9,202 nt of DNA. Source: CAZPAH01 sp964584495 (GTDB lineage: Bacteria; Krumholzibacteriota; Krumholzibacteriia; Krumholzibacteriales; Krumholzibacteriaceae). The notes beneath the pieces were generated by a model, which saw nothing but the letters and a program-made list of their open reading frames with translations, was not told the DNA's origin and did not search any database. The stretch spans positions 1 through 9,202 of the forward strand of contig CAZPAH010000112.1 in NCBI GenBank assembly GCA_964584495.1. The letters run 5' to 3'. Below are positions 1-8,679 of this stretch, one piece after another. Positions within the stretch are counted from its first letter, which is position 1. Each line of letters opens with the position of its first letter. The translations under genes and the position numbers were made by a program.

Positions 1-65
1 TGAGAAGCAGGATGAGGGAGAAGAAGGTGCTGGATCTCATCCTGGATCGCCCCGGCAGGGAATAG
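1..65 (+). CDS. tig: Trigger factor, 3' end only (partial)
   Basis: An open frame enters from the left edge (codons start at base 3) and stops at TAG 63-65. It encodes about 20 residues, RSRMREKKVLDLILDRPGRE. The pattern R-x(3)-EKKVLDLIL is typical of the C-terminal helical arm of trigger factor, the ribosome-associated chaperone and prolyl isomerase. The assignment also rests on position, since tig precedes clpP-clpX-lon in many bacteria. The stop is 27 nt before the clpP start, so the genes are probably cotranscribed. So short a tail cannot prove identity on its own. Confidence 0.72.
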   Translation, partial: RSRMREKKVLDLILDRPGRE

Positions 66-92
66 AACCTGGACTGCAAAGGAGATGTTCAA

Positions 93-707
93 ATGTCAGA
101 GGGAATTGTTCGAGCGTCGATTCCGTACGTGATCGAGACCAAGGGAAGGGACGAGAGGGTATACGATATATACTCGAGGCTTCTTAAGGACAGGATCATA
201 TTCATCGGCACGGAGATCGAGGACCAGATGGCGAACAGCGTAATCGCGCAGCTCCTCTTCCTCGAGGCGGACGATCCGGAAAGGGATATTTTCATCTACA
301 TAAACAGCCCGGGAGGGGTGGTTTCCTCGGGTTTGGCGATCTACGATACGATGCAGTACATCTCTTGCGATATCGCGACGATCTGCATGGGGCAGGCGGC
401 CAGCATGGGGGCTGTTCTCCTCGCCGCCGGCACGAAGGGAAAACGTTCGGCCCTTCCGCACGCACGCGTCATGATACATCAGCCCTCGGGAGGATCGCAG
501 GGACAGGCGAGCACTATCGAGATCTACACGAAGGAGATACTCAAGCTGAAGGGGAAGCTCAACGAGATACTGGCGAGCCATACCGGGCAGAACGTGAAGA
601 AGATCGCCAAGGATACCGACAGGGATTACTTCATGGCGGCCGATGAGGCGAAAGAATACGGCCTTATAGACAATGTGCTGGTATCCAAGGCGGACCTTGC
701 GAAATAG
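93..707 (+). CDS. clpP: ATP-dependent Clp protease proteolytic subunit ClpP
   Basis: This is the serine peptidase that forms the double-heptamer chamber and degrades proteins unfolded by ClpX. At 204 aa it has the usual family length. The catalytic triad is visible: Ser104 in GQAASMGA, His129 in RVMIHQPSGG and Asp178 in TDRDYF. The oligomerisation and substrate-groove segment INSPGGVVSSG lies at 70-80. The N-terminus (MSEGIVRASIPYVIE) is short and shows no long propeptide of the E. coli type. AAAGGAG at 78-84, 8 nt before the ATG, supports the start. The gene sits 27 nt after tig and 88 nt before clpX. Six of its nine arginine codons are AGG and seven of 23 isoleucine codons are ATA, which sets the codon style of the housekeeping genes here. 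Confidence 0.98.
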   Translation: MSEGIVRASIPYVIETKGRDERVYDIYSRLLKDRIIFIGTEIEDQMANSVIAQLLFLEADDPERDIFIYINSPGGVVSSGLAIYDTMQYISCDIATICMGQAASMGAVLLAAGTKGKRSALPHARVMIHQPSGGSQGQASTIEIYTKEILKLKGKLNEILASHTGQNVKKIAKDTDRDYFMAADEAKEYGLIDNVLVSKADLAK

Positions 708-714
708 ATTAATT

Positions 715-746
715 TTGTGAACTATTCGTCATTTTTGTTGTATATT
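715..746 (+). promoter_or_regulatory. Weak candidate promoter upstream of clpX
   Basis: The clpP-clpX gap (708-795) contains a distinctly AT-rich stretch, about 706-760, in otherwise GC-rich DNA. A TATATT hexamer at 741-746 could be a -10 element. The nearest TTG-type hexamer (TTGTGA, 715-720) is 20 bp away, longer than the usual 16-18 bp, so the match is poor. No terminator-like hairpin was seen in the gap, so clpX may simply be read through from clpP with an optional internal promoter. No CIRCE-type operator was seen. Confidence 0.3.
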
Positions 747-795
747 ATATGTGTGACTGAAAGATGGTACAGATAGCGAGGAGGCTTTTAAAACG

Positions 796-2046
796 ATGAA
801 AAAGAAGTCTCAATCTCCGAGGGCGATAAAATGCTCATTCTGCGGACGGGGGCAGGACGAGGTGGCGAAGCTTGTATCGGGTCCCTCGGTGTACATATGT
901 AACGAATGCATAAGGCTTTGCAACGACATCCTCGAGGAGGAGATGGCCGGGACCGTCCTGTACGACGAGAAGCATTTCCCGAAGCCGAAGGAGATAAAGG
1001 AGAACCTGGACAACTATGTCATCGAGCAGGAGCAGGCCAAGATAACCCTCGCCGTGGCGGTCTACAACCACTACAAGAGGATACGCCACGAGAGGACGAC
1101 CGACGATATAGAGCTCGAGAAGAGCAACATCCTACTTGTAGGGCCGACCGGCGTGGGGAAAACCCTGCTGGCGCAGACGCTGGCCCGTTTCCTCAAGGTG
1201 CCCTTCGCGATAGCCGACGCCACCAGCCTCACAGAGGCCGGCTACGTGGGCGAGGATGTCGAGAATATTCTCGTCAGGCTTCTACAGAACGCCGACTACA
1301 ATCTCGCCGCCACCGAGAGGGGCATCATATATATCGACGAGATAGACAAGATAGCCCGCAAGAGCGAGAACCCCTCGATCACCCGCGACGTGTCGGGCGA
1401 GGGCGTGCAGCAGGCGCTCCTCAAGATACTCGAGGGAACCGTGGCGAACGTTCCCCCGCAGGGGGGCAGAAAGCATCCCCAGCAGAAGTTCATAGAGGTA
1501 GATACGAAGAACATCCTGTTCGTCTGCGGCGGCGCCTTCCAGGGTTTGGAGGAGATCGTCGAACGCAGGATCGGCAGGAAGGTGGTAGGATTCGGGGCGG
1601 ACAGGGGACCGGGATACCGCAAGGAGCTGAACGAGATAATGAAGCACGTTCAGCCGGAGGATCTCATCAAGTACGGCTTGATCCCCGAGCTGGTCGGCAG
1701 GATGCCGATAGTGGCCCCGCTGCACGATCTCGACGAGAAGGCCCTCATCGATATCATGCTGAAGCCCAAGAGCGCCTTGATAAAGCAGTACAAGAAACTT
1801 TTCGATATGGAAGATGTCGATCTGGAGTTGACACCCGGCGCGCTGAACGCGATCGCGAAGCTTGCGATGGAGAGAAAGACCGGCGCGAGAGGCCTCAGGG
1901 CGATACTCGAGGATACGATGCTCCATATCATGTACGATACACCGTCGCGGCCGAACGTGAAGAAGATTCTTATCACGGAGGAGACGGTCATCAACAGGGA
2001 CGAGCCCGAGGTGTTCCTCCAGAAGGAGAAGCAGAAAAGGGCTTGA
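796..2046 (+). CDS. clpX: ClpX, AAA+ unfoldase of the ClpXP protease
   Basis: ClpX is a hexameric ATPase that recognises tagged or native substrates, unfolds them and threads them into ClpP. At 416 aa it is near full family length. The N-terminal zinc-binding domain has Cys13, Cys16, Cys35 and Cys38. Walker A is GPTGVGKT (116-123) and Walker B is IIYIDEID (177-184, Asp181/Glu182). Pore loop 1 is GYVGED (149-154) and the RKH loop is Arg225-Lys226-His227. The ClpP-docking tripeptide appears as Val-Gly-Phe (264-266). The arginine finger is Arg302 in ELVGRMP and the sensor-2 arginine is Arg365 in GARGLR. GAGGAGG at 778-784, 11 nt upstream, supports the ATG. The neighbouring clpP is its protease partner. 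About 16 of 24 arginine codons are AGG/AGA (hand count). Confidence 0.98.
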   Translation: MKKKSQSPRAIKCSFCGRGQDEVAKLVSGPSVYICNECIRLCNDILEEEMAGTVLYDEKHFPKPKEIKENLDNYVIEQEQAKITLAVAVYNHYKRIRHERTTDDIELEKSNILLVGPTGVGKTLLAQTLARFLKVPFAIADATSLTEAGYVGEDVENILVRLLQNADYNLAATERGIIYIDEIDKIARKSENPSITRDVSGEGVQQALLKILEGTVANVPPQGGRKHPQQKFIEVDTKNILFVCGGAFQGLEEIVERRIGRKVVGFGADRGPGYRKELNEIMKHVQPEDLIKYGLIPELVGRMPIVAPLHDLDEKALIDIMLKPKSALIKQYKKLFDMEDVDLELTPGALNAIAKLAMERKTGARGLRAILEDTMLHIMYDTPSRPNVKKILITEETVINRDEPEVFLQKEKQKRA

Positions 2047-2094
2047 TGATGACCGGCGAAGGCCGCGCGGGATCGATACGGATACCGGAGAGAA

Positions 2095-4506
<2,412 letters not shown>

Positions 4507-4519
4507 AAAACTCCTGATC

Positions 4520-5143
4520 TTGAAGATACGTAATCTGAATCTGGTCTGCACCGAACTCGACCCCAAGCGGTTCCCGCGCTCCGGGCTCAGCGAGATAGCG
4601 ATCTCGGGAAGATCCAACGTGGGAAAATCGTCGCTGCTCAACATGATCCTCGGGAGAAAGAATATAGCCCGCGTGAGCCGGGAGCCGGGAAAAACACGGA
4701 CCGTGAACTATTTCCTGATAAACGATCAATTCTACCTCGTGGATCTACCGGGATACGGCTACGCGAAGGTTTCCAGGGAGATGAGAACCGGCTGGCAGAA
4801 GATCATATACGAATACATCGAGGAGAGGGAGCAGCTGGCCGGCGTCATTCAGCTTATCGACTCGCGCCATACCCCCACGAAGGATGATCTCCTCATGCTT
4901 CAGAGGCTGATCGACGGCGAAAGGGAAACGCTGGCCGTTTTCACGAAATCGGACAAGATCGGCAGGAACGAGAGGGGAAAGGCCCTGGCATATTTCAGGT
5001 CGTGTTTCGATGGGATCTCGGTAGGGCCGGCGGGCGAGGAGGACCGGGACGGAAATCCGTACGATATCCAGACGCTCTTCTCGTCGGCGAAGAACGGAGA
5101 GGGAAAGAACAGGATATGGAGCTGGATCGCCTCTCGAATCTGA
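4520..5143 (+). CDS. engB: EngB/YsxC/YihA ribosome-biogenesis GTPase
   Basis: This is a P-loop GTPase of the TrmE-Era-EngA-EngB-Septin-like class, needed for late 50S subunit assembly. It is 207 aa long. G1 is GRSNVGKS (30-37), G2 is Thr61 in GKTRTVN, G3 is DLPG (75-78), G4 is TKSD (142-145) and G5 is SSA (188-190). The start is TTG at 4520. There is no ATG or GTG in frame upstream before the TAG at 4463, and the TTG start gives an N-terminus equal in length to the B. subtilis YsxC N-terminus as I recall it. No Shine-Dalgarno sequence precedes it. The lon stop is only 13 nt upstream, so initiation probably depends on translational coupling. An acidic, Gly/Pro-rich stretch at 167-182 looks like a loop insertion before G5. 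The lon-engB adjacency is common in bacteria. Confidence 0.95.
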   Translation: MKIRNLNLVCTELDPKRFPRSGLSEIAISGRSNVGKSSLLNMILGRKNIARVSREPGKTRTVNYFLINDQFYLVDLPGYGYAKVSREMRTGWQKIIYEYIEEREQLAGVIQLIDSRHTPTKDDLLMLQRLIDGERETLAVFTKSDKIGRNERGKALAYFRSCFDGISVGPAGEEDRDGNPYDIQTLFSSAKNGEGKNRIWSWIASRI

Positions 5144-5144
5144 G

Positions 5145-6290
5145 ATGGAGACTGCTTTGGGTGCAAGGGAAAAGATACTGATCACGCCGGGACCCGTGCA
5201 TATCGATCCTCGCAGGTGGACACGCCTCGAGCCGATGCATCACAGGTCGGCTCCCTTCAGGAAGATCGTAAGGGAAACCGAAGAGATGATCGGCGAGCTG
5301 GCCGGTTCCTCATCCCCGGTATACCTTCTCACCGCCTCCGGCACGGGCGCTATGGAATCGGCGATGGCCAATATCGCGCGCGAAGGCCGCAGGGTCCTGG
5401 TCGTCTCCGGAGGCAAGTTCGGAGACAGGTGGGGCGAGCTTGCGTCTCACTACGGGTGCAGTACCGATATTATACGCTTCGATCCTGGCGAGGCATACGA
5501 TATAGATACGATCTTGTTGAGGATCGAAGCGGACGGTCCCGAAATCCTGGCCCTGACACATGTAGAATCCACATCGGGGCTCCTTCTGCCGCTGAAGGAT
5601 CTCCTCGAAAAGCTTCCCTCCAAGAGGCCGCTCGTTCTTCTTGACGCGGTGGCTTCATTAGGCTCCGAGGAGCTCCTCATGGACGATTGGGGGGTCGATC
5701 TCCTCGTGGGGGCGGGGCAGAAGGCCCTCGCCGCTCCGCCGGGGGTAAGTTTCGTCATAGTGGGCGAAAGGACGTCCATGAGAGGGAATGCGCCCTATTA
5801 TTTTTCGTTCGACCGTTATGAGAAAGGCAGGGGAGTAGGCAATACCCCCTTCACACCGGCCGTTCAGTCGATCCAGCTCCTCCACCAGTCGCTCTCCGTT
5901 ATGAGATCGATCGGTTTCGCCGAGATGAGACTGAGGCACGAGGCGTCATCCACGGCATTCATAAAAGCGGCCGCGGCGCTTTCGCTTTCCTCTTTCCCTC
6001 GAAACCCCTCGTCGTCGGTCCAGGCCCTCGTCCCTCCCGAGGGAGTCGAAGCCTGGGCGATTATAGAACAACTTCTTGAAAAATCGGGGTTTATTGCGGC
6101 GGGGGGACAGGACGGCCTGGAGGGCAGGATAATAAGAACAGGCTTCCTCGGCCTTCTCGGCGGTGAAACGATATCCAGGCTCGTTTCGGCGCTCGCGGCG
6201 ATCATGGAGGGGGCCGGCGCGGCGGTGGACACCGAAGGGGCCGAGAGGGCTATCTCGGCGGTCTGCCAGCAGCGTGATATCCGGTTATGA
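5145..6290 (+). CDS. Class V PLP aminotransferase (serine-pyruvate/alanine-glyoxylate type)
   Basis: This is a fold-type I PLP enzyme of 381 aa. The N-terminus has ILITPGPVHIDP (11-22), matching the 'LxxPGP' opening of the serine-pyruvate/alanine-glyoxylate family. Other family signs are ASGTGAMES (64-72) in the cofactor phosphate region and Asp167 in LLDAVASLG, expected to contact the pyridine nitrogen. The probable Schiff-base lysine is Lys193 in GAGQKALAAPPG (more often SGSQKGLMAPPG). NTPFTPAVQ lies at 233-241, and Arg331 in RTGFLG is the likely substrate-carboxylate arginine. The amino donor and acceptor cannot be read from sequence; serine, alanine or aspartate are possible. ATG 5145 lies 1 nt after the engB stop and has no Shine-Dalgarno. 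TTG 5157 with GGAG at 5147-5150 is an alternative start. The last codons and stop lie within a 16-bp repeat also found downstream. Confidence 0.9.
   Translation: METALGAREKILITPGPVHIDPRRWTRLEPMHHRSAPFRKIVRETEEMIGELAGSSSPVYLLTASGTGAMESAMANIAREGRRVLVVSGGKFGDRWGELASHYGCSTDIIRFDPGEAYDIDTILLRIEADGPEILALTHVESTSGLLLPLKDLLEKLPSKRPLVLLDAVASLGSEELLMDDWGVDLLVGAGQKALAAPPGVSFVIVGERTSMRGNAPYYFSFDRYEKGRGVGNTPFTPAVQSIQLLHQSLSVMRSIGFAEMRLRHEASSTAFIKAAAALSLSSFPRNPSSSVQALVPPEGVEAWAIIEQLLEKSGFIAAGGQDGLEGRIIRTGFLGLLGGETISRLVSALAAIMEGAGAAVDTEGAERAISAVCQQRDIRL
6275..6290 (+). repeat. Stop-codon-overlapping 16-bp repeat, copy 1
   Basis: TGATATCCGGTTATGA is identical to 8124-8139 and matches 8598-8613 at 13 of 16 positions. 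Here its last three bases are the TGA stop of the aminotransferase. The core TATCCGGTTA is a near-palindrome around CCGG. Confidence 0.85.
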
Positions 6291-6307
6291 GTGACGGCAA
6301 ACAGCGG

Positions 6308-6336
6308 TTTACATCCCGAACGATTATTATTATATT
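6308..6336 (+). promoter_or_regulatory. Sigma70-type promoter for the secreted repeat protein
   Basis: The -35 is TTTACA (6308-6313) and the -10 is TATATT (6331-6336), separated by 17 bp; each differs from consensus at one base. The expected transcription start is near 6343, giving a leader of about 35 nt. It lies in the 87-nt gap between the aminotransferase and the secreted protein gene. No terminator was found in that gap, so read-through from the housekeeping operon is also possible. Confidence 0.7.
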
Positions 6337-6377
6337 GATTAGGAATCCCACCTGAAAAAACCAATGGGAGTAACCCA

Positions 6378-8126
6378 ATGAGATTTGGAACTACTTGCTT
6401 AATTTTATGCCTGATGCTCGCATCTTCGTACGCCAATGCGCAGTGGCAGGATAACGGAGTCCAGGTGGCACAGGTCACCGGTGACGAGCTGGACCCAGAG
6501 ATAATCTCGGATGGTGCCGGGGGTTCGATAATCGTCTGGCAGACCCGTTACAGCTACTCTGACAGCCCCGACATCTACGCCCAGAGGCTCGACGGGGACG
6601 GATATATCCTCTGGATCACGGGAGGCGTTCCGGTTTGTACGGCTTCCGGCGGCCAGTACAAGCCCCAGATAGTGCCTGACGGAGCGGGTGGTGCGATAAT
6701 TGCCTGGACTGATATGCGTGACGGAAACGCCGCCGTCTACGCGCAGAGGATAGACGATGAGGGTACCACGCTCTGGACGACAGACGGAATACCTGTCTGC
6801 GATACGGCGGGCAGCTATGGATGGAACATGGCTTCGAGGATAAGCATGGTAGAGGTGCCGGGCGGGGCGATAATCGCCTGGTTCGATAACCGTAACGGGG
6901 ATTACGACATATACGCGCAGAAAGTGGATGCCGGTGGAACCGTCCAGTGGACCTGCGACGGCGCGACGATCTGCGCTGAAACGGGCGACCAGGGCTTCTA
7001 CGTCCGCGCTGTACCGGATGACGCCGGCGGGGCTATTGTGAGCTGGATAGACGGGCGTGGCGTGGACGACGACCTCTACGCGCAGAGAATAGCCCCCGAC
7101 AGCACTTTGATGTGGACGATGGGCGGTGTTCCCGTCTGCACCGCGACCGGAGATCAGCGGGAGCATGAAGCCGTGTCGGACGGAAGCGGCGGGTTCATCG
7201 CGGTCTGGAAATCGAAACCAGTCGGCGGGGACGAGGAAGATATCGACCTCTGGTCACAGCGGATCGACGCCGGCGGAACTCCTGTCTGGACATCCGGAGG
7301 GATCCCCGTCTGTCAGAAGGCAAATGCTCAGCTCTGGCCGGACCTAGCAAGCGACAACGCGGGCGGAGCCTTCTACTCATGGTCGGACAGGCGCAATGCC
7401 GAATGGTACGAGCACGAGATATACGTTCAGCACATCTCGTCGACGGGCGACTCGCTTTGGCAGGCGGGCGGGATACTGATCGGGGAGCCGGGAGGGGGGG
7501 ATAACTACATAACGGAGATTATACCGGACATGTACGGTGGCGCGATCGTATCCTGGTTCACAGGCGAGCCACTGCCCGGATCATTTCAAGCCTCGCCGCT
7601 TGCTCCGGCTGATGAGATCATTGAAACGATATACGCGCAGCGCATGGAAAGCGACGGGACGATAAGTTGGCAGGACGGCGGTGTGCCGCTGGTGAACGTC
7701 CCCGGCCTGGAAATGCCGAGAAACCAGAAACTCATACCAGACGGCGAAGGTGGAGCGATAGTAACCTGGTACAATATCTTGGCGCCCGGGGGTATATACG
7801 CTCAGCGAGTCTATAACACGGGGATAACGTCGGCCGATACGCCTCCCTTAGCGGAAATCGCGAGCAGTAGCTATCCAAATCCGTTCAACCCGGCGACGAC
7901 CATCGAATTCAGCCTGCCCGAGGCGGGAAGGACCTGGATCGGGATATACTCTGTTGACGGAAGGCTTGTCCGGTCTCTCGTCAGCGAGCACCGTGACGAA
8001 GGTGTCCACAGGGTTTACTGGGACGGAAGGGATGGCGATGGACGGGTAGTTTCCAGCGGAGTCTATTTTTGTAATATCACCGTCAACGGGATCAGTGCGT
8101 CACACAAGATGGTGCTCATGCGCTGA
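6378..8126 (+). CDS. Secreted eight-repeat (propeller-like) protein with FlgD-Ig/T9SS-type C-terminal sorting domain
   Basis: The function is unknown; the architecture is clear (582 aa). Residues 1-21 form a signal peptide ending ANA|Q. About 25-480 contains eight repeats of roughly 54-71 residues. Their cores GG-[SAF]-[IF]-x-x-W begin at 48, 104, 162, 217, 271, 329, 387 and 458, and each is followed by an (I/L)Y-x-Q-(R/K/H)-type strand and a Trp. Repeats of this size suggest beta-propeller blades. Five inter-repeat segments end in Cys (87, 141, 199, 254, 312), and the later ones lose it. Residues 498-582 form a FlgD-Ig-like/Por-secretion tail: SYPNPFNPATTIEF, GRLVRSLVSE, WDGRDGDGRVVSSGVYF, terminal KMVLMR. 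Proteins with this tail are normally exported and then carried across the outer membrane or anchored by type IX secretion. GGGAG at 6366-6370, 7 nt upstream, supports the ATG. The gene has its own promoter. It uses CGN arginine codons more than clpX does (14 of 25, hand count). No enzyme motif was seen. Confidence 0.9.
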   Translation: MRFGTTCLILCLMLASSYANAQWQDNGVQVAQVTGDELDPEIISDGAGGSIIVWQTRYSYSDSPDIYAQRLDGDGYILWITGGVPVCTASGGQYKPQIVPDGAGGAIIAWTDMRDGNAAVYAQRIDDEGTTLWTTDGIPVCDTAGSYGWNMASRISMVEVPGGAIIAWFDNRNGDYDIYAQKVDAGGTVQWTCDGATICAETGDQGFYVRAVPDDAGGAIVSWIDGRGVDDDLYAQRIAPDSTLMWTMGGVPVCTATGDQREHEAVSDGSGGFIAVWKSKPVGGDEEDIDLWSQRIDAGGTPVWTSGGIPVCQKANAQLWPDLASDNAGGAFYSWSDRRNAEWYEHEIYVQHISSTGDSLWQAGGILIGEPGGGDNYITEIIPDMYGGAIVSWFTGEPLPGSFQASPLAPADEIIETIYAQRMESDGTISWQDGGVPLVNVPGLEMPRNQKLIPDGEGGAIVTWYNILAPGGIYAQRVYNTGITSADTPPLAEIASSSYPNPFNPATTIEFSLPEAGRTWIGIYSVDGRLVRSLVSEHRDEGVHRVYWDGRDGDGRVVSSGVYFCNITVNGISASHKMVLMR

Positions 8127-8139
8127 TATCCGGTTATGA
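8124..8139 (+). repeat. Stop-codon-overlapping 16-bp repeat, copy 2
   Basis: This is an exact second copy of TGATATCCGGTTATGA. Its first three bases are the TGA stop of the secreted repeat protein, whereas in copy 1 the stop is the last three bases. The coding frame therefore does not explain the conservation. The -35 box of the next promoter begins 4 nt after it. Confidence 0.85.
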
Positions 8140-8142
8140 CCC

Positions 8143-8171
8143 TTGACATAAAGGAGTTACGTTGCTATACT
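8143..8171 (+). promoter_or_regulatory. Near-consensus sigma70 promoter for the small CxxCH protein
   Basis: The -35 is a perfect TTGACA (8143-8148), the spacer is 17 bp, and the -10 is TATACT (8166-8171, one mismatch). A TG at 8163-8164 forms an extended -10. This is the best promoter match in the window. The expected start is about 8178, leaving a leader of only about 15 nt before TTG 8193. It begins 17 nt after the preceding stop codon, and no terminator lies between. Confidence 0.82.
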
Positions 8172-8181
8172 ATAGTCAAAC

Positions 8182-8187
8182 AGGAGG
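8182..8187 (+). promoter_or_regulatory. Ribosome binding site fixing a TTG start
   Basis: AGGAGG is a full Shine-Dalgarno core, 5 nt before TTG 8193 and downstream of the predicted transcription start. The in-frame ATG at 8136 lacks a Shine-Dalgarno and lies upstream of the promoter, so this site decides the start. Confidence 0.8.
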
Positions 8188-8192
8188 GACTA

Positions 8193-8600
8193 TTGAGCCA
8201 AGTGCTTAAGTGGAGAAGTCTGGCCGTTGTCCTCGTCTGCGCAATTGCGTTCGGCGCAGGTGCGCTTTCGAGCAGCGAAGACTTCATGAAGAAGCTTCCA
8301 AACTATACGCGGTTCAGGTGTGCCATATGTCACACGACGGCGGAGCCTGTCACGGGAAACGCCGGACTGAACAGCTTCGGAACTGCGTTCCACGCGAACG
8401 GGGACAAGTGGGACCCGTCGCTGGCCGACAAGGACTCGGACGGGGACGGCTACAAGAACGGTCTCGAGCTTGGGGACGAGGAGGGGGACGGCACCGCGTC
8501 GGTCCCCGAGGAGAGAAGCAACCCGGGCGATGCGCTGGACCAGCCGAGCTCGATAGATCCCAAGACCTGGAGTATCATAAAGAGACTTTTCACAGATTGA
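8193..8600 (+). CDS. Small exported CxxCH / EF-hand-like (temptin-like) protein
   Basis: With the TTG start the protein has 135 aa. Residues 1-26 (MSQVLKWRSL then a hydrophobic run to GAGALS) look like a signal peptide. The Cys at 15 has Val before it, so it is not a lipobox. The mature part has Cys43-Ala-Ile-Cys46-His47, a formal haem c motif. Next come LNSFGTAFHANGDKW (59-73) and D81-S-D83-G-D85-G-Y-K-N89-G-L-E92, a canonical EF-hand-type Ca-binding spacing as in thrombospondin type 3 repeats. It then continues LELGD, an acidic stretch and NPGDA. The order Cys-x-x-Cys, FG..F...G..W, DSDGDG..NG.ELGD matches the temptin-like family as I recall it. In that family the cysteines may form a disulfide rather than bind haem. 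The role is unknown. A longer frame begins at ATG 8136, but it would contain the promoter and place 19 extra residues before the signal peptide. An intrinsic terminator follows. Confidence 0.82.
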   Translation: MSQVLKWRSLAVVLVCAIAFGAGALSSSEDFMKKLPNYTRFRCAICHTTAEPVTGNAGLNSFGTAFHANGDKWDPSLADKDSDGDGYKNGLELGDEEGDGTASVPEERSNPGDALDQPSSIDPKTWSIIKRLFTD

Positions 8601-8613
8601 TAACCGGTTACAA
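8598..8613 (+). repeat. Degenerate third copy of the 16-bp repeat
   Basis: TGATAACCGGTTACAA matches copies 1 and 2 at 13 of 16 positions, and its first TGA is the stop of the CxxCH protein. The core TAACCGGTTA (8601-8610) is a perfect palindrome. AACCGATATC at 8613-8622 is partly complementary to the repeat's left side, so the segment could form an imperfect hairpin just before the terminator. Confidence 0.6.
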
Positions 8614-8632
8614 ACCGATATCTTCCAAAGTT

Positions 8633-8654
8633 CCGCCTCCGGGGCGGTTTTTTT
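8633..8654 (+). terminator. Rho-independent terminator after the CxxCH protein gene
   Basis: The stem CCGCC (8633-8637) pairs with GGCGG (8643-8647) across a 5-nt loop, and seven T residues follow (8648-8654). It begins 32 nt after the stop codon. It separates the exported-protein block from purA and is the only strong intrinsic terminator seen in the window. Confidence 0.88.
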
Positions 8655-8679
8655 ATTCACCACGGTAGAAATAAAGTGA

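Noticed and set aside
2047..2094. Possible promoter or terminator between clpX and lon
   Set aside because: No hairpin with a T-run and no -35/-10 pair of reasonable quality was found in these 48 nt.
6364..6381. Five-codon upstream reading frame (MGVTQ) overlapping the secreted protein start as ATGA
   Set aside because: Its ATG has no ribosome site and overlaps the Shine-Dalgarno of the real gene. It is too short to support as a leader peptide without conservation data.
6275..8139. Transposon or insertion sequence with a target-site duplication
   Set aside because: The direct repeats suggest it, but no transposase or integrase is encoded and no terminal inverted repeats were seen at the inner edges of the interval. 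It is reported only as a repeat-bracketed unit.
8202..8240. Lipoprotein signal (lipobox) in the small CxxCH protein
   Set aside because: The only Cys in the leader follows Val, not Gly/Ala/Ser, so a standard lipobox is not met.
8190..8663. A minus-strand frame of 157 codons over the CxxCH gene and terminator
   Set aside because: It is antisense to a gene with a promoter, ribosome site, signal peptide and domain motifs, and it crosses the terminator stem.
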